Positions 1-7,801 of a stretch of DNA of 64,000 nucleotides are shown here, piece after piece; position 1 is the stretch's first letter; every line of letters starts with the position of its first letter. Origin of the DNA: Paenibacillus stellifer (GTDB lineage: Bacteria > Bacillota > Bacilli > Paenibacillales > Paenibacillaceae); the NCBI RefSeq assembly GCF_000758685.1, contig NZ_CP009286.1, positions 2,696,501 to 2,760,500 on the forward strand, given 5' to 3'. A program made the translations under genes and the position numbers. Below the pieces are notes generated by a model. The model made no database searches, was not told where the DNA came from, and saw only the letters and a list, made by a program, of their open reading frames with translations.

Positions 1-62
1 GAAGCGTCGAAGAACTGGGTAATCAGGCGGCAAGGCTGTTTTTGCGCGGGATTTTGAAATAG
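1..62 (+). CDS. C-terminal end of a protein truncated by the window edge (TetR-like tail)
   Basis: Reading frame 3 is open from the window edge to a TAG at 60-62 and gives the tail SVEELGNQAARLFLRGILK. An amphipathic last helix ending in LFLRGIL resembles the C-terminus of TetR-family repressors, but only about 19 residues are visible. It ends 32 bp before the next gene on the same strand. The family assignment is a guess from the tail; that a coding frame ends here is more secure. Confidence 0.4.
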   Translation, partial: SVEELGNQAARLFLRGILK

Positions 63-94
63 GCTGTGCCTATTATTTTGCTGGAGGTGGCGTT

Positions 95-634
95 ATGCTG
101 CATGGACTTGATTCAGTGGTGGAGTGGCCCAGTCTGCTGTGGCTGTTCCCCGTGCTGTTCATGTTTCATGATTTCGAAGAAATTCTGACTGTGGAAGATT
201 GGGCTGGGCGCAACCGTGAGAAGGTGCTGGGCGCGCTGCCGCCTTTTGCCCGGAAGGCTCTGCATGCTTCCATGTTCTGCGGCACACGGCGGTTTGCCCT
301 CGATGTGCTGTATGTGTACGGGTTTATCGTGGTGTTCACGGGAATGGCGGCGTTCTTCTCGTTCTATCTTCCTTTTCTCGCAGCGCTGTCTCTGTTCTTT
401 CTGCATGCGTTCACGCATATTTTTCAAGCTCTCTATCTCAAAATGTACACGCCCGGCGTCTGGACGTCGATTCTGATTGTGCTGCCTTATTCGCTCTATG
501 CGTTCTACCGTCTGATCTCCTCTGGGACAGCAGATTGGGGTGATATTGGAGGAGGTGTGCTGCTGCTCCTGCTAGCCGGGCCGCCGCTGCTTGTCCTGCT
601 GCTCAAAGGAAGGGCTAAAGCCTACTTCCAGTGA
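95..634 (+). CDS. HXXEE-domain membrane protein
   Basis: Predicted 179-residue integral membrane protein. The family's namesake motif appears as H-D-F-E-E near residues 26-30 (MFHDFEEI), and a second His-rich segment (HAFTHIFQ) lies near residue 105, as in HXXEE-domain proteins. Roughly four to five hydrophobic segments alternate with short basic loops. The ATG is preceded by a good GGAGGTGG Shine-Dalgarno. The conserved His/Glu residues suggest metal binding, but the function of the family is not established. It sits just downstream of a TetR-like gene end, which may be its regulator. Confidence 0.8.
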   Translation: MLHGLDSVVEWPSLLWLFPVLFMFHDFEEILTVEDWAGRNREKVLGALPPFARKALHASMFCGTRRFALDVLYVYGFIVVFTGMAAFFSFYLPFLAALSLFFLHAFTHIFQALYLKMYTPGVWTSILIVLPYSLYAFYRLISSGTADWGDIGGGVLLLLLAGPPLLVLLLKGRAKAYFQ

Positions 635-732
635 TATTCATCACTCCCTTTTTCGAAAAAATTTAAGAAAATCGGATGAAACAAGAACAGTCACCGCAGA
701 AGGAGGACAATGAGGCAGAGGGAGGAATCAAG

Positions 733-1932
733 TTGGGATCGATACGAACGTACTTGAAGCTTGGCGAGGTGCTGCGGGATTACCCGCACAAGGCGGAAGT
801 TCTGTCCGATTATTTCGGTGCGGCAGGAACGGAGCAATTGATAGACCGCTATGGCGGGGACGCGTATCTGAACCGGATGCTGAAGAGCGAGAGCAAGCCG
901 GCGGACACGCTGCTGTCGCTGTTGAACGAGGGGGAGGACGAGGGGCTCCTGCCGCAGCCTGGCGAGCTTGATCTTCTCGGAATGTCAATTTGTTTGATGC
1001 GCCAGCGGTTTCAAGCCTGCTTCGACGACTGGATGACGGATTACCGGGAAGAGACCGGGGAAATGTTCAACTGTTATTTGCCGAGAAACTGCGGAGGCGG
1101 GAACCCCTACCGGAACGCATGGCAGACGAGCGATATTTCCAAGTTTCCGGGCATCGTAACGGGATGCGGGATTGCTGACTATTTCCGGGCGGAATTCAGA
1201 GACAATCTGCTGAGCCGCGGGCTGTTTCGATCGGTGGACATGCCGCTGAATGCCGGACTTCCTTCCGAACTTATCGACCCTTATGGGGCGTATACGCTCT
1301 ACGGCGTCTATCCGTATGTGATGATGGTTGACGAGACCCGGATCGGCTCGCTGCCTCGGCCCAGAGAATGGGCTGATCTGATGAACCCGGTATATGAGAA
1401 TAATGTCATTGTAGTCGGGTCCTCGGAGAAAATTTCAGAGATGCTGCTGATGCATATCTACAAGGAGCATGGTGATAAGGGTGTAGAGCGGCTGGGTGTA
1501 ACGATCAAAGACGGCTGGCACGGCTCGAAAATGGCAAAAGCGGCCGGCAGCCCATCCGGCGAGGGCGCGGCGATTTATGTGCTGCCTTGGGCGTTCGCAA
1601 AGGTATGTCCTCGTCCGGATCGCGTATCCGTTATCTGGCCGGAAGACGGCGCGCTGTCCAACCCGCTGTTCATGCTGGTCCGCCGGGATCGTTATGACGA
1701 TCTTGCTCCTATTGCGAATTATATAACAGGTCCCCGGCTTGGCCGGGAGGTAGCGGCCTGTTCGTTCGCTTCACTGAATGCGGAGGTGGACAACGGTTTG
1801 CCATCGGGCGCGCGGATGAAATGGCTTGGCTGGGAATATTTGCGGTCGGTCGATCTCCAGAAGCTGAAAGAGCATGTGCATTCGGTATTCCGGCACAATT
1901 GGAAGAGCAAGCCGGAGTCGGTGATCCAATAA
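733..1932 (+). CDS. ABC-type substrate-binding-like protein with N-terminal DUF1858-like segment, no signal peptide
   Basis: About 399 residues from a TTG at 733, chosen because it follows AGGGAGGA with six-base spacing; an upstream in-frame ATG at 676 has only a weak Shine-Dalgarno. The first ~80 residues (LGEVLRDYPHKAEVLSDYFG) resemble the small DUF1858-type helical domain. The rest resembles the two-lobed periplasmic binding fold of iron(III)-type binding proteins (VIWPEDGALSNPLFMLVRRD). There is no signal peptide or lipobox, so the protein is probably cytoplasmic and does not serve a transporter directly. Proteins of this architecture are annotated as ABC substrate-binding proteins; the ligand is unknown. 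No permease or ATPase gene is adjacent. Confidence 0.6.
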   Translation: MGSIRTYLKLGEVLRDYPHKAEVLSDYFGAAGTEQLIDRYGGDAYLNRMLKSESKPADTLLSLLNEGEDEGLLPQPGELDLLGMSICLMRQRFQACFDDWMTDYREETGEMFNCYLPRNCGGGNPYRNAWQTSDISKFPGIVTGCGIADYFRAEFRDNLLSRGLFRSVDMPLNAGLPSELIDPYGAYTLYGVYPYVMMVDETRIGSLPRPREWADLMNPVYENNVIVVGSSEKISEMLLMHIYKEHGDKGVERLGVTIKDGWHGSKMAKAAGSPSGEGAAIYVLPWAFAKVCPRPDRVSVIWPEDGALSNPLFMLVRRDRYDDLAPIANYITGPRLGREVAACSFASLNAEVDNGLPSGARMKWLGWEYLRSVDLQKLKEHVHSVFRHNWKSKPESVIQ

Positions 1933-2016
1933 AACGCATCTATCCGATATGAACCTGAAATGCGCTTGGAACCTGAAATTGCGCTTGTCAACGAAGAAAA
2001 ATTCTTGTAAGATCGG

Positions 2017-2034
2017 TTTAGTACGAGCGTTCTA
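2017..2034 (+). promoter_or_regulatory. TetR operator, copy 1 (upstream of the tetR gene)
   Basis: An imperfect palindrome about 30 bp before the TetR start. Its reverse strand reads TAGAACGCTCGTACTAAA. The same motif, TAGAACGNTCGTACNAA, occurs again at 2738-2755 before the glycosyltransferase gene. Two near-identical palindromes flanking one tetR gene strongly suggest autoregulation plus control of the downstream gene. Confidence 0.75.
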
Positions 2035-2060
2035 TTCTGTGAAGGAAACAGTGAAGGGTT

Positions 2061-2693
2061 ATGAACAAAAGATCTTACGACAGTGAACAGGTACGCCGGG
2101 ACGTGCTCCGCGAAGCCGAAGCGCTGTTCTCCCGGAAGGGGTACAATGCGACTTCCATCAGTGATATTTCCAAGGCGGCGGGTCACAGCAAGGGACATAT
2201 TTATTATCACTTCAAGAGCAAGGAGGAGCTGTTCGTCGCGCTCGCGCAGCAGACGATACGAAGCTGGGGAGAACGCTGGGCGGAACGGGCCGGGGCGTGC
2301 AGAACGGCGGTCGACAAGGTGTACGCCATTGCCGACTTTGTCATGGACAACTACCAGCAGGATCTGCTGAAGGCGGGGCAGGAGCTTGCCGCGCATCCAG
2401 ATGTCCAGCCCTTAACGTTACAGGCGCTGTACGGACTTGCGGCCACGCCGGTCGCAGCGTATCGGAGTATTATCGCGGAGGGAATGGACGCGGGCCTGTT
2501 CAGCAAGGACGATCCGGATCGTCTGAGCATGCTGCTCGGCGCCTGGCTTGGCGGTCTTAATGTATTCGTGAATACACTGGACCATAAGTTGCTGCGGAGC
2601 TTGTACAGGGAGACAGCGAAAATGTTCATCCAGGCGGTGGCCGCACCGGGGCATGATGACGATCGTGCGCCGGAAGCGGGACCCCAAGTTTAA
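2061..2693 (+). CDS. TetR/AcrR family transcriptional repressor
   Basis: 210 residues. The N-terminal helix-turn-helix (about 8-55) is canonical: ILREAEALFSRKGYNATSISDISKAAGHSKGHIYYHF-type sequence with the KGHIYYHFKSKEELF signature. The remaining helices form the ligand-binding/dimerisation domain and show the WGERW and MFIQAV segments of the QacR-like group. Start is ATG after GAAGGG. It probably represses itself and the following glycosyltransferase gene through the paired operators at 2017 and 2738. The inducing ligand cannot be read from sequence. Confidence 0.9.
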   Translation: MNKRSYDSEQVRRDVLREAEALFSRKGYNATSISDISKAAGHSKGHIYYHFKSKEELFVALAQQTIRSWGERWAERAGACRTAVDKVYAIADFVMDNYQQDLLKAGQELAAHPDVQPLTLQALYGLAATPVAAYRSIIAEGMDAGLFSKDDPDRLSMLLGAWLGGLNVFVNTLDHKLLRSLYRETAKMFIQAVAAPGHDDDRAPEAGPQV

Positions 2694-2703
2694 CAGGAGA
2701 AAT

Positions 2704-2730
2704 CGGCTGTTTGATAGCCGTTTTCTTTTT
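2704..2730 (+). terminator. Rho-independent terminator after tetR
   Basis: Stem CGGCT (2704-2708) with AGCCG (2716-2720), followed by TTTTCTTTTT. It separates the tetR transcript from the glycosyltransferase gene, which has its own operator immediately downstream. Confidence 0.7.
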
Positions 2731-2737
2731 GCCAAGA

Positions 2738-2755
2738 TTAGAACGATCGTACAAA
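2738..2755 (+). promoter_or_regulatory. TetR operator, copy 2 (upstream of the glycosyltransferase gene)
   Basis: TTAGAACGATCGTACAAA, matching the inverted copy at 2017-2034 except at the central base and outer flanks. It lies 21 bp before the start of the glycosyltransferase gene and just after the tetR terminator, a position suited to blocking a separate promoter. Confidence 0.75.
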
Positions 2756-2776
2756 TTATTCGGGAGATGTTGACAA

Positions 2777-3916
2777 ATGAATGTGCTGTATTGGATTCTC
2801 GGCGGGATCAACTTGCTGATGTGGGGCTGGGCTGCAGCGATTTACGGCTTAAAAGGCAGTAAAATCGGCCGTTTGGCCGAAACGAAGCCGGAACCGGAGC
2901 CGAAAGATATCCGGCCCTTGATCTCGGTTGTAATCGCGGCCCGGAATGAGCAAAAAGCACTGGAACGCTGCATCCGTTCTCTGGCGGCCCAGAGCTATGA
3001 ACGGTTTGAGATTATCGTCGTCGATGACCGATCCTCCGATGGGACGGGCGAAATTATAAAGCGGATGGAGGCAGAATTTCCGCAGGTGACGGGCTTCCAG
3101 ATCACGGAACTGCCGGAAGGCTGGATGGGCAAAAGCCATGCGCTCCATGAAGGAGTCAAATTGGCAAAAGGGGAATGGCTGCTGTTCACGGACGGGGACA
3201 TCCTGTTTCATCCGGAATGCCTCGCCAAGGCCGAGACATCCTGCCGAAAGGAAGAAGTTGACCATCTGTCGCTGATTCCCGATTTCAAGGGCAGCCATCT
3301 TTTCTCCAAGTGGTACGGAGCGTACATCTTCTCCAGCGCTTCATCGTTCGGGATGCTGTGGAAGGCTAAGGACCCGAAAGCGCCTCAGACGCTCGGAGTA
3401 GGGGCATTCAACCTGCTGCGCCGAAGCGCTTATGAGGCGATTGGAACACACGCCGCTTTCGCGTACGTGACTACAGACGACAACGAGCTTGCCAAAAGAG
3501 TCAAGAAGTTCGGGCTGCGCCAGAACGTTATGTACGGCAGCGGCATGATCGCGGTCTGGAATTGGTATGAAAGTCTCCGCCAGTTGATCGGAAGCGTGGA
3601 GAAGTCCTTGTTCACGCCGGGTAAAGCTGTGATGACCACTGTGGCCTGCATGCTGACCATGCTGTATCCCTGGGCCGGTCTCTTCTTGGGTCCGATAGGC
3701 GCAAGAGTGGTGTGCGGCCTCAGCCTTTTGTCGGTATTCTGGCTGTATTTCCGGTATTCTCGGCATGCCGGGGGCGGCGCATGGTACGGTCTGGCGCATC
3801 CGTTAATCGGCCTCTGCCTGATTGCCGGTGGAGTAAGAGGCGCTTACCGGGCGAAAGTGAACGGCGGCATGACCTGGCGCGGCACGACCTATAATTTGAA
3901 CAATTTGAAGTCCTGA
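2777..3916 (+). CDS. Membrane-anchored family 2 glycosyltransferase
   Basis: 379 residues. An N-terminal membrane segment (about 1-25) is followed by a GT-A fold domain with ISVVIAARNEQKALERC, the nucleotide-binding VDDRSSDGT, a metal-binding D-G-D (FTDGDILF) and a late TTDDNELAKRV acceptor/base motif. Three C-terminal membrane helices end in a GGMTWRGTTYNL tail. This layout matches CrtQ/HpnB-like glycosyltransferases that act on lipid-linked acceptors at the inner face of the membrane. No carotenoid or hopanoid genes are adjacent, so the acceptor is unknown. Probably repressed by the upstream TetR protein. Confidence 0.85.
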   Translation: MNVLYWILGGINLLMWGWAAAIYGLKGSKIGRLAETKPEPEPKDIRPLISVVIAARNEQKALERCIRSLAAQSYERFEIIVVDDRSSDGTGEIIKRMEAEFPQVTGFQITELPEGWMGKSHALHEGVKLAKGEWLLFTDGDILFHPECLAKAETSCRKEEVDHLSLIPDFKGSHLFSKWYGAYIFSSASSFGMLWKAKDPKAPQTLGVGAFNLLRRSAYEAIGTHAAFAYVTTDDNELAKRVKKFGLRQNVMYGSGMIAVWNWYESLRQLIGSVEKSLFTPGKAVMTTVACMLTMLYPWAGLFLGPIGARVVCGLSLLSVFWLYFRYSRHAGGGAWYGLAHPLIGLCLIAGGVRGAYRAKVNGGMTWRGTTYNLNNLKS

Positions 3917-3932
3917 CCGTTGGGATATCGGA

Positions 3933-4361
3933 TTACGGATTCGGACTGGAACGAAAATATACGCTTCTCTCCTTAAAGCCGAGCGATCTCCAGAAACTCA
4001 AGGCACGCTCGTTCCAGAACATCGCTTCAACATCAAGTTTATCCGTCTGCAGATGACCCGTCAGGACGAGGAAGGCTTCTCTTCCAAGTCCTTGGCGGCG
4101 GTATTCCCGGCGGATGAAGTAATGTCTGATGTACAGCGGATTGGAGTGATGCCTGATCAGCGAATATCCTGTTATTTCCCCCTCGAAGAGAAATAAATAG
4201 GCGGTGTAGTCGGTTTCGATGAACCGCTGCATACGCTCCTTCAGTTGTCCGATATTCATGGAATTGTCATGCTGTTCGTCCGCAATAAGTTGTCTGTTCA
4301 TTTCTGCGAGCAGATCAAGGTCGCTCCCGTCGGCTTCTCTGATCGTTAAATTGTTCATCAT
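3933..4361 (-). CDS. GNAT family N-acetyltransferase
   Basis: 142 residues with the GNAT fold. It starts LTIREADGSDLDLLAEMNRQL, has beta-strand 4 and the pyrophosphate-binding A motif as YFIRREYRRQGLGREAF (R/QxxGxG/A type), and ends with ALSFWRSLGFKERSVYF, the usual terminal strand. It probably transfers an acetyl group from acetyl-CoA to a small amine or protein; the substrate is not predictable. Convergent with the glycosyltransferase and divergent from the iron-uptake operon at 4566. Confidence 0.85.
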   Translation of the reverse strand: MMNNLTIREADGSDLDLLAEMNRQLIADEQHDNSMNIGQLKERMQRFIETDYTAYLFLFEGEITGYSLIRHHSNPLYIRHYFIRREYRRQGLGREAFLVLTGHLQTDKLDVEAMFWNERALSFWRSLGFKERSVYFRSSPNP

Positions 4362-4513
4362 AACCCCCTAATAACTGGTTTTCCGACCTCAATCATATCC
4401 TGAATTCCCGAATTCATACAGTGCGGAGATGGACATTTCGCCCGCTGTACAAAAAATTTCCTTTATGGCATTGACAGATTGCACAGGACAATTTAAAGTT
4501 TTAATCATTGAAA

Positions 4514-4530
4514 GTGATAATCATTATCAC
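4514..4530 (+). promoter_or_regulatory. Fur box for the first iron-uptake operon
   Basis: GTGATAATCATTATCAC, a perfect 8-1-8 palindrome matching the Firmicutes Fur consensus TGATAATNATTATCA. It is 36 bp upstream of the binding-protein start at 4566. The operon should be repressed by Fur-Fe(II) in iron sufficiency. Confidence 0.93.
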
Positions 4531-4565
4531 TAATACATACAAGAGCTTGATAGGGGGATAAGGAA

Positions 4566-5555
4566 ATGAAGAAGTTGTGGATTCCGGTATTCATTCTGAT
4601 GATGGCGGTGGTTACTGCTTGTGGAAATAATGGCACAAATAATGCCGGAGGCTCTTCGGCAAGCACAAGCCCAAGTCCAGCCAGCCCGACTGCATCAGCG
4701 CCGGCAGCTTCGGCCGAAAGCACAATTGCCCCAGAAGGAAGCACAGGGACATTTACATACCAATCGGATGCAGGTCCGGTAGAAGTTCCGGTGAATCCGC
4801 AGCGCGTCGTGGTACTGTCCGGCTTCACGGGCAATGTGCTGGCGCTTGGCGTCAACCTGGTCGGCGTTGATTCCTGGAGCAAGAACAACCCGAATTTTGC
4901 GGATAAGCTGAAGGACGTCGAGGCCGTATCCGAAGAGGATCTGGAGAAGATCATCGAGCTGAAGCCGGATCTCATTATCGCTTACGACAGCGTGAAGAAT
5001 CTGGACAAGCTCAAGCAGATCGCCCCGACAGTTGTCTATACGTACGCTAAAGTCGATTACTTGACCCAGCATATCGAAATCGGCAAGCTGCTGAACAAGG
5101 AGAAAGAGGCTCAAGTTTGGGTCGATGACTTCAAAGCGCGGATGGCGACAGCGGGAGAGGAAATCCGGGCGAAGATCGGCGACAAGACCATCTCCGTTAT
5201 GGAGAATGACGCCAAGCAATTTTATCTCTTCGGCGATCACTGGGGCCGTGGCACGGAAATACTGTATCAGGGCATGAAGCTGAACATGCCGGTAAAAGTG
5301 AAGGATGCAGTTGCCAAGGACGGTTGGTACGCTGTGTCTCTTGAAGTGCTTCCTGAATATATGGGCGATTATGTTATTTTCAGCAAGAGCTCTGATATGG
5401 ATAACGCCTTCCAGCAGACCGAAACGTACAAGAACATCCCGGCCGTCAAGAACAACCAGGTATATGAGGTCGATGCCAAGAGCTTCTACTTCAATGATCC
5501 GCTGACGCTTGATTACCAGCTGGATTTCTTCATCAAGATGTTCCTGGGCAAGTGA
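4566..5555 (+). CDS. Ferric-siderophore ABC transporter substrate-binding lipoprotein
   Basis: 329 residues. A lipoprotein signal peptide ends at the lipobox VTAC (Cys about residue 19), then a Ser/Ala/Pro-rich linker of about 45 residues. The mature part is a FecB/FepB-type class III binding protein (PVNPQRVVVLSGFTGNVLALG, KIIELKPDLIIAY, DKISVMEN-type strands). It captures iron-siderophore at the outer face of the membrane and delivers it to the two FecCD-type permeases encoded next (the downstream start overlaps this stop). Under a strong Fur box. The siderophore class is not readable with certainty. Confidence 0.9.
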   Translation: MKKLWIPVFILMMAVVTACGNNGTNNAGGSSASTSPSPASPTASAPAASAESTIAPEGSTGTFTYQSDAGPVEVPVNPQRVVVLSGFTGNVLALGVNLVGVDSWSKNNPNFADKLKDVEAVSEEDLEKIIELKPDLIIAYDSVKNLDKLKQIAPTVVYTYAKVDYLTQHIEIGKLLNKEKEAQVWVDDFKARMATAGEEIRAKIGDKTISVMENDAKQFYLFGDHWGRGTEILYQGMKLNMPVKVKDAVAKDGWYAVSLEVLPEYMGDYVIFSKSSDMDNAFQQTETYKNIPAVKNNQVYEVDAKSFYFNDPLTLDYQLDFFIKMFLGK

Positions 5556-6571
5556 TTCCGATGAAAAAAGTGTCCATACAAACAGGATTCTCCTGGGGAA
5601 AGCTTGCAGCCGCGCTTCTCGTACTCATCCTGGCCTTTGCGGTATCGCTTGTGGTTGGGGCCAAGTCGACGACGCTGCATGAGGCATGGCAGGCGCTGTT
5701 CACTAACGCATCCGGAGATAATATCGGTCTGATACGGGAAATTCGCCTGCCGCGTATAGCGGCAGGCCTTCTCGTAGGCGCGGCACTGGCCGTATCAGGG
5801 GCGATCATGCAGGGGCTGACGCGCAATCCGCTGGCTGATCCCGGACTGCTGGGCATCACCTCCGGGGGCAATGCAGCGCTTGCTTGCGCCCTGGCTTTTA
5901 TTCCTTCGCTGACTTATTCCGGCATTATGCTGGCCTGCTTTGTCGGAGCTGCGGTTGGTGCGCTGATGGTATTCGGACTCGGCGCGGCATCCAAAAGCGG
6001 ATTGTCCTCCATACAGCTCGTGTTGGCGGGGGCGGCGGTCTCCGCACTGCTGACAGCGGTGGCTGAAGGTGTGGCGCTGTATTTCAAGCTGTCCAAGGAT
6101 GTCTCCATGTGGACGGCCGCCGGACTGGTCGGTACGTCATGGGATCAGGTCCGCAGCATTCTGCCATTCGTCGTGATCGGCATTATTATCGCGATCGGCT
6201 TCGCCAGGCCTTTGACCATTCTCAGCCTTAATGATTCGACAGCCGTCGGTCTCGGTCTTCGAACCGGACAGGTCAAAGTTATACTCTTCGTGATGGTCGT
6301 GATCCTCTCGGGATCGTCCGTCGCTCTGGTAGGAAATATGGCCTTTATGGGCCTGATGATTCCGCATATTGTGCGAATGTTCGCGGGAACGGATTACCGG
6401 AACATTTTGCCGCTGTCGGCGGTATGCGGCGCTGCTTTCATGCTGCTTGCCGACACAGTCGGCCGCATGATCAACGCTCCGTATGAAACGCCGGTTGCAG
6501 CCATTATCGCTCTGCTGGGCCTTCCGTTCTTTCTGATTATCGTCAGAAAAGGAGGGAAATCACTGTCATGA
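5552..6571 (+). CDS. FecCD-family ferric-siderophore ABC permease
   Basis: 339 residues, about nine to ten membrane helices. Family signatures are visible: REIRLPRIAAGLLVGAALAVSGAIMQG, TRNPLADPGLLGITSGG, and the ATPase-coupling region AFMGLMIPHIVRMFAGTDYR. It overlaps the binding-protein gene by four bases and is overlapped by the next permease, so the three are translationally coupled. It forms half of the membrane channel with the following gene. Confidence 0.92.
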   Translation: MIPMKKVSIQTGFSWGKLAAALLVLILAFAVSLVVGAKSTTLHEAWQALFTNASGDNIGLIREIRLPRIAAGLLVGAALAVSGAIMQGLTRNPLADPGLLGITSGGNAALACALAFIPSLTYSGIMLACFVGAAVGALMVFGLGAASKSGLSSIQLVLAGAAVSALLTAVAEGVALYFKLSKDVSMWTAAGLVGTSWDQVRSILPFVVIGIIIAIGFARPLTILSLNDSTAVGLGLRTGQVKVILFVMVVILSGSSVALVGNMAFMGLMIPHIVRMFAGTDYRNILPLSAVCGAAFMLLADTVGRMINAPYETPVAAIIALLGLPFFLIIVRKGGKSLS

Positions 6572-7575
6572 TCCGAAACGAACTATTGGCCAGACAGAGA
6601 ACGATCGTCGCTTCGCTGATCTTCCTGCTGATCGGAACGCTGATTGTCGGAATGGGCATCGGCAGTTCCTCCGTGTCTTACGACCGGATTATTCCGACTC
6701 TTCTGGGACACGGTTCGTTTAAGGACGAATTCGTGCTCTTCTCCGTCCGGCTGCCCCGCATGATCGTGACGATGCTCTCGGGAATGGCTCTTGCTCTTTC
6801 CGGCTCCATTCTTCAGGCCGTAACACGCAACGATCTCGCCGATCCTGGCATTGTGGGGATCAACTCCGGAGCGGGAGTGGCGGTCGCTGTATTCTTTCTG
6901 TATGTTCCGGTAGACGCGGTTTCCTTTGCCTATATGCTGCCGCTGGTCGGATTTGCCGGCGGATTTCTCGCCGCGGTGCTCATCTACTTATTCGCGTACA
7001 GTAAGACCGAGGGGCTGCAGCCGCTCAAGCTGGTACTGACCGGGACGGGCTTTTCCATGGCGCTATCCGGCCTTATGATCATTGTGATCTCGTCGACCGA
7101 CCGCCAGAAATTCGACTTTATCGCCAAATGGCTGGCGGGCAATATTTGGGGCACCGACTGGCCTTACATCTATGCACTGCTGCCTTGGCTGATCCTGCTG
7201 GTTCCGTTCGTTCTGTACAAGTCCAATGTGCTTAATCTGCTGTCGCTCAGCGAGCATGTAACGGTGGGGATCGGCGTCCGGATGCAGCGCGAACGGCTGC
7301 TGCTGATGATCGCTGCAGTAGCGCTTGCCTCGTCGGCCGTTTCGGTAACAGGGGGCATCGCCTTTATCGGCCTGATGGCTCCGCATATTGCGAAGTCGCT
7401 CGTAGGCCCAAGGCATCAGCTGTATGTTCCGATCTCACTCCTGCTAGGAAGCTGGCTGCTGATTGTCGCCGACCTGATCGGCCACAACATCGCGGGACCC
7501 GACGGTATCCCGGCCGGGGTCATAGCCGCGCTGATCGGTGCACCTTATTTCGCTTATCTGCTGCTGAAGAAATAA
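6568..7575 (+). CDS. FecCD-family ferric-siderophore ABC permease (second subunit)
   Basis: 335 residues, FecCD fold: VRLPRMIVTMLSGMALALSGSILQAVTRNDLADPGIVGINSGAG and the coupling segment AFIGLMAPHIAKSLVG. It starts within the end of the previous permease (ATGA-type overlap). It is the last gene of the operon and is followed by a strong terminator at 7623. No ATPase gene follows, so the transporter must borrow an ATPase encoded elsewhere, as FeuABC borrows YusV in B. subtilis. Confidence 0.92.
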   Translation: MIRNELLARQRTIVASLIFLLIGTLIVGMGIGSSSVSYDRIIPTLLGHGSFKDEFVLFSVRLPRMIVTMLSGMALALSGSILQAVTRNDLADPGIVGINSGAGVAVAVFFLYVPVDAVSFAYMLPLVGFAGGFLAAVLIYLFAYSKTEGLQPLKLVLTGTGFSMALSGLMIIVISSTDRQKFDFIAKWLAGNIWGTDWPYIYALLPWLILLVPFVLYKSNVLNLLSLSEHVTVGIGVRMQRERLLLMIAAVALASSAVSVTGGIAFIGLMAPHIAKSLVGPRHQLYVPISLLLGSWLLIVADLIGHNIAGPDGIPAGVIAALIGAPYFAYLLLKK

Positions 7576-7622
7576 TCCGTACATTGGAAATACAATTAGG
7601 CTTCAATTCGCTGCAAAAATAA

Positions 7623-7674
7623 TGGAGGTTGTCACCGGAAGTCATAACATGACGGACCGGGACAACCTCCTTTT
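7623..7674 (+). terminator. Terminator of the first iron operon
   Basis: Ten-bp perfect stem GGAGGTTGTC (7623-7632) with GACAACCTCC (7660-7669), followed by TTTTT. The loop contains an internal partly paired ACCGG/CCGG segment. Confidence 0.9.
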
Positions 7675-7801
7675 TGAGTGGACAGAGTTAGTAGAACATA
7701 GGGATTGGCGAGTGCTTGAATGTTTTCGAATATGTGCAGCTACGGACTGTTATTCAGTGTACATAGTTGTTCAGTGTACTTACTTATTCAGGTACGCCCA
7801 T

